Shown here one piece after another: positions 43,914-44,456 of a stretch of DNA of 44,456 nucleotides. Position numbers and translations under genes: made by a program. The notes beneath the pieces were generated by a model, which was given only the letters and a program-made list of their open reading frames with translations, searched no databases and was not told the origin of the DNA. Source of the DNA: Candidatus Poribacteria bacterium (GTDB lineage: Bacteria > Poribacteria > WGA-4E > WGA-3G); the NCBI GenBank assembly GCA_009843785.1, contig VYCT01000025.1, positions 1 through 44,456 of the forward strand. The letters run 5' to 3'. How positions within the stretch are numbered: the stretch's first letter is position 1; each line of letters begins with the position of its first letter.

Positions 43914-44456
43914 TGGTGAAACTCCTTATATCTAATAATACCATTGTCATTTCCAGGCCGGTAGGTTCGGTTTTGCGGTGTACTCACCCCGGGGAATGCC
44001 CATAAGGCATTCATACCGTTGATTCATGCGATCTGCATTCCAACCGAACCGGATTCTACGCGGAAACCTTGAAGTTTCCTTCAAAAACCTCTTCAGTCCC
44101 ATAGGGACGATATGTTTATAGAAAAACGTTGCAAAAACCAATTTAGCCCTGTAAGGGCGGTATGTTATCTGGATGGTCTATAAAACACTGTCCAAAACCC
44201 CTAAATTGACACCTATGGGTGCGGTTAGGAAAACGCACCATAACTGTCAATTTTAGAAAAAATAACCTCGCCACCCCCCAGGCCGGTAGGTTCGGTTTGA
44301 TGAAGTGTAAGAAAATAAATCGGTAATTCTACATTCCCCCAGGGCCGGTAGGTGCGGTTTGGAACCGCACCGGACTTCGCCAGGAAATTACCGAATTAAT
44401 AAACTGATATTTATCAGAGTTATCAAGAAGTCAATAGTAATCAGAAGATCACAGGT
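43914..44456. repeat. Noncoding edge region rich in palindromic repeats
   Basis: No gene is visible in these 543 bases. Three copies of a CC-GG-GCCGGTAGGT-CGGTTT-like repeat lie at 43953-43973, 44278-44298 and 44338-44360. The last forms a nine-pair hairpin (GGTGCGGTT at 44351-44359 with AACCGCACC at 44363-44371). Two small palindromes followed by a TATGTTAT-type string lie at 44096-44108 (GTCCCATAGGGAC) and 44146-44158 (GCCCTGTAAGGGC). A nested hairpin spans 44203-44253 (outer AAATTGACA/TGTCAATTT, inner GGTGCG/CGCACC). The content suggests accumulated short non-autonomous elements. Confidence 0.6.
44320..44394. repeat. 75-base element with terminal inverted repeats
   Basis: TCGGTAATT (44320-44328) and AATTACCGA (44386-44394) are perfect nine-base inverted repeats that enclose the hairpin 44351-44371. 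This could be a miniature element or simply a larger stem. No target duplication could be confirmed. Confidence 0.4.

Overview
The window looks like a chromosomal segment of an uncultivated, environmental Gram-negative-type bacterium. The gene mix (two phytanoyl-CoA-dioxygenase-like oxygenases, a sulfatase with an enolase-superfamily sugar-acid dehydratase, a MoxR/DUF58/VWA cluster, giant secreted TPR and WD40 proteins) and the many dispersed palindromes resemble Candidatus Poribacteria or a relative. That placement is inferred from gene content; there is no rRNA or marker gene here. No tRNA, rRNA or CRISPR array was seen. TGA works as an ordinary stop in several genes.

Plus-strand part (about 1.1-10.7 kb), with one minus-strand oxygenase gene at the left edge. 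A lipoprotein amidase overlaps by one base a GHL10-type glycosidase gene, a likely peptidoglycan-processing pair. Then come a terminator, a perfect-consensus sigma70 promoter and IS200/IS605-like hairpins in front of a small secreted discoidin-like protein. A sulfatase, a polytopic DUF6785-like membrane protein and an L-rhamnonate-dehydratase-like enzyme form a likely sugar-catabolic operon.

At 10.7-10.96 kb, between convergent genes, lie a 100-bp-period tandem repeat and a perfect 38-bp palindrome. All remaining genes are on the minus strand. From 15.4 to 24.8 kb, in transcription order, come a membrane coiled-coil protein, a MoxR ATPase, a DUF58 protein, a BatA-like VWA protein, a GPDPase-type membrane protein and a double-VWA/GATase-like protein. 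Consensus promoters lie at 24909-24937 and 18013-18045. Below that lie a secreted beta-helix protein, a second oxygenase, an AlbA_2/ATPase-type regulator and an unrecognised protein.

From 25.0 to 43.9 kb is a family of very large exported repeat proteins: a 2981-residue TPR protein, a tandem paralogue interrupted by one in-frame TGA, and a WD40 protein with 14 blade-like repeats. The 2981-residue protein and the WD40 protein end in the same roughly 190-residue jelly-roll-like module, and all three have similar N-terminal export signals. The right edge (43.9-44.5 kb) is noncoding and full of short palindromic repeats. The most unusual features are this repeat-protein cluster beside the MoxR/VWA operon, the clean nonsense codon in one paralogue, and a shared C-terminal TWG-x-[IL]-K tail on two otherwise unrelated secreted proteins.
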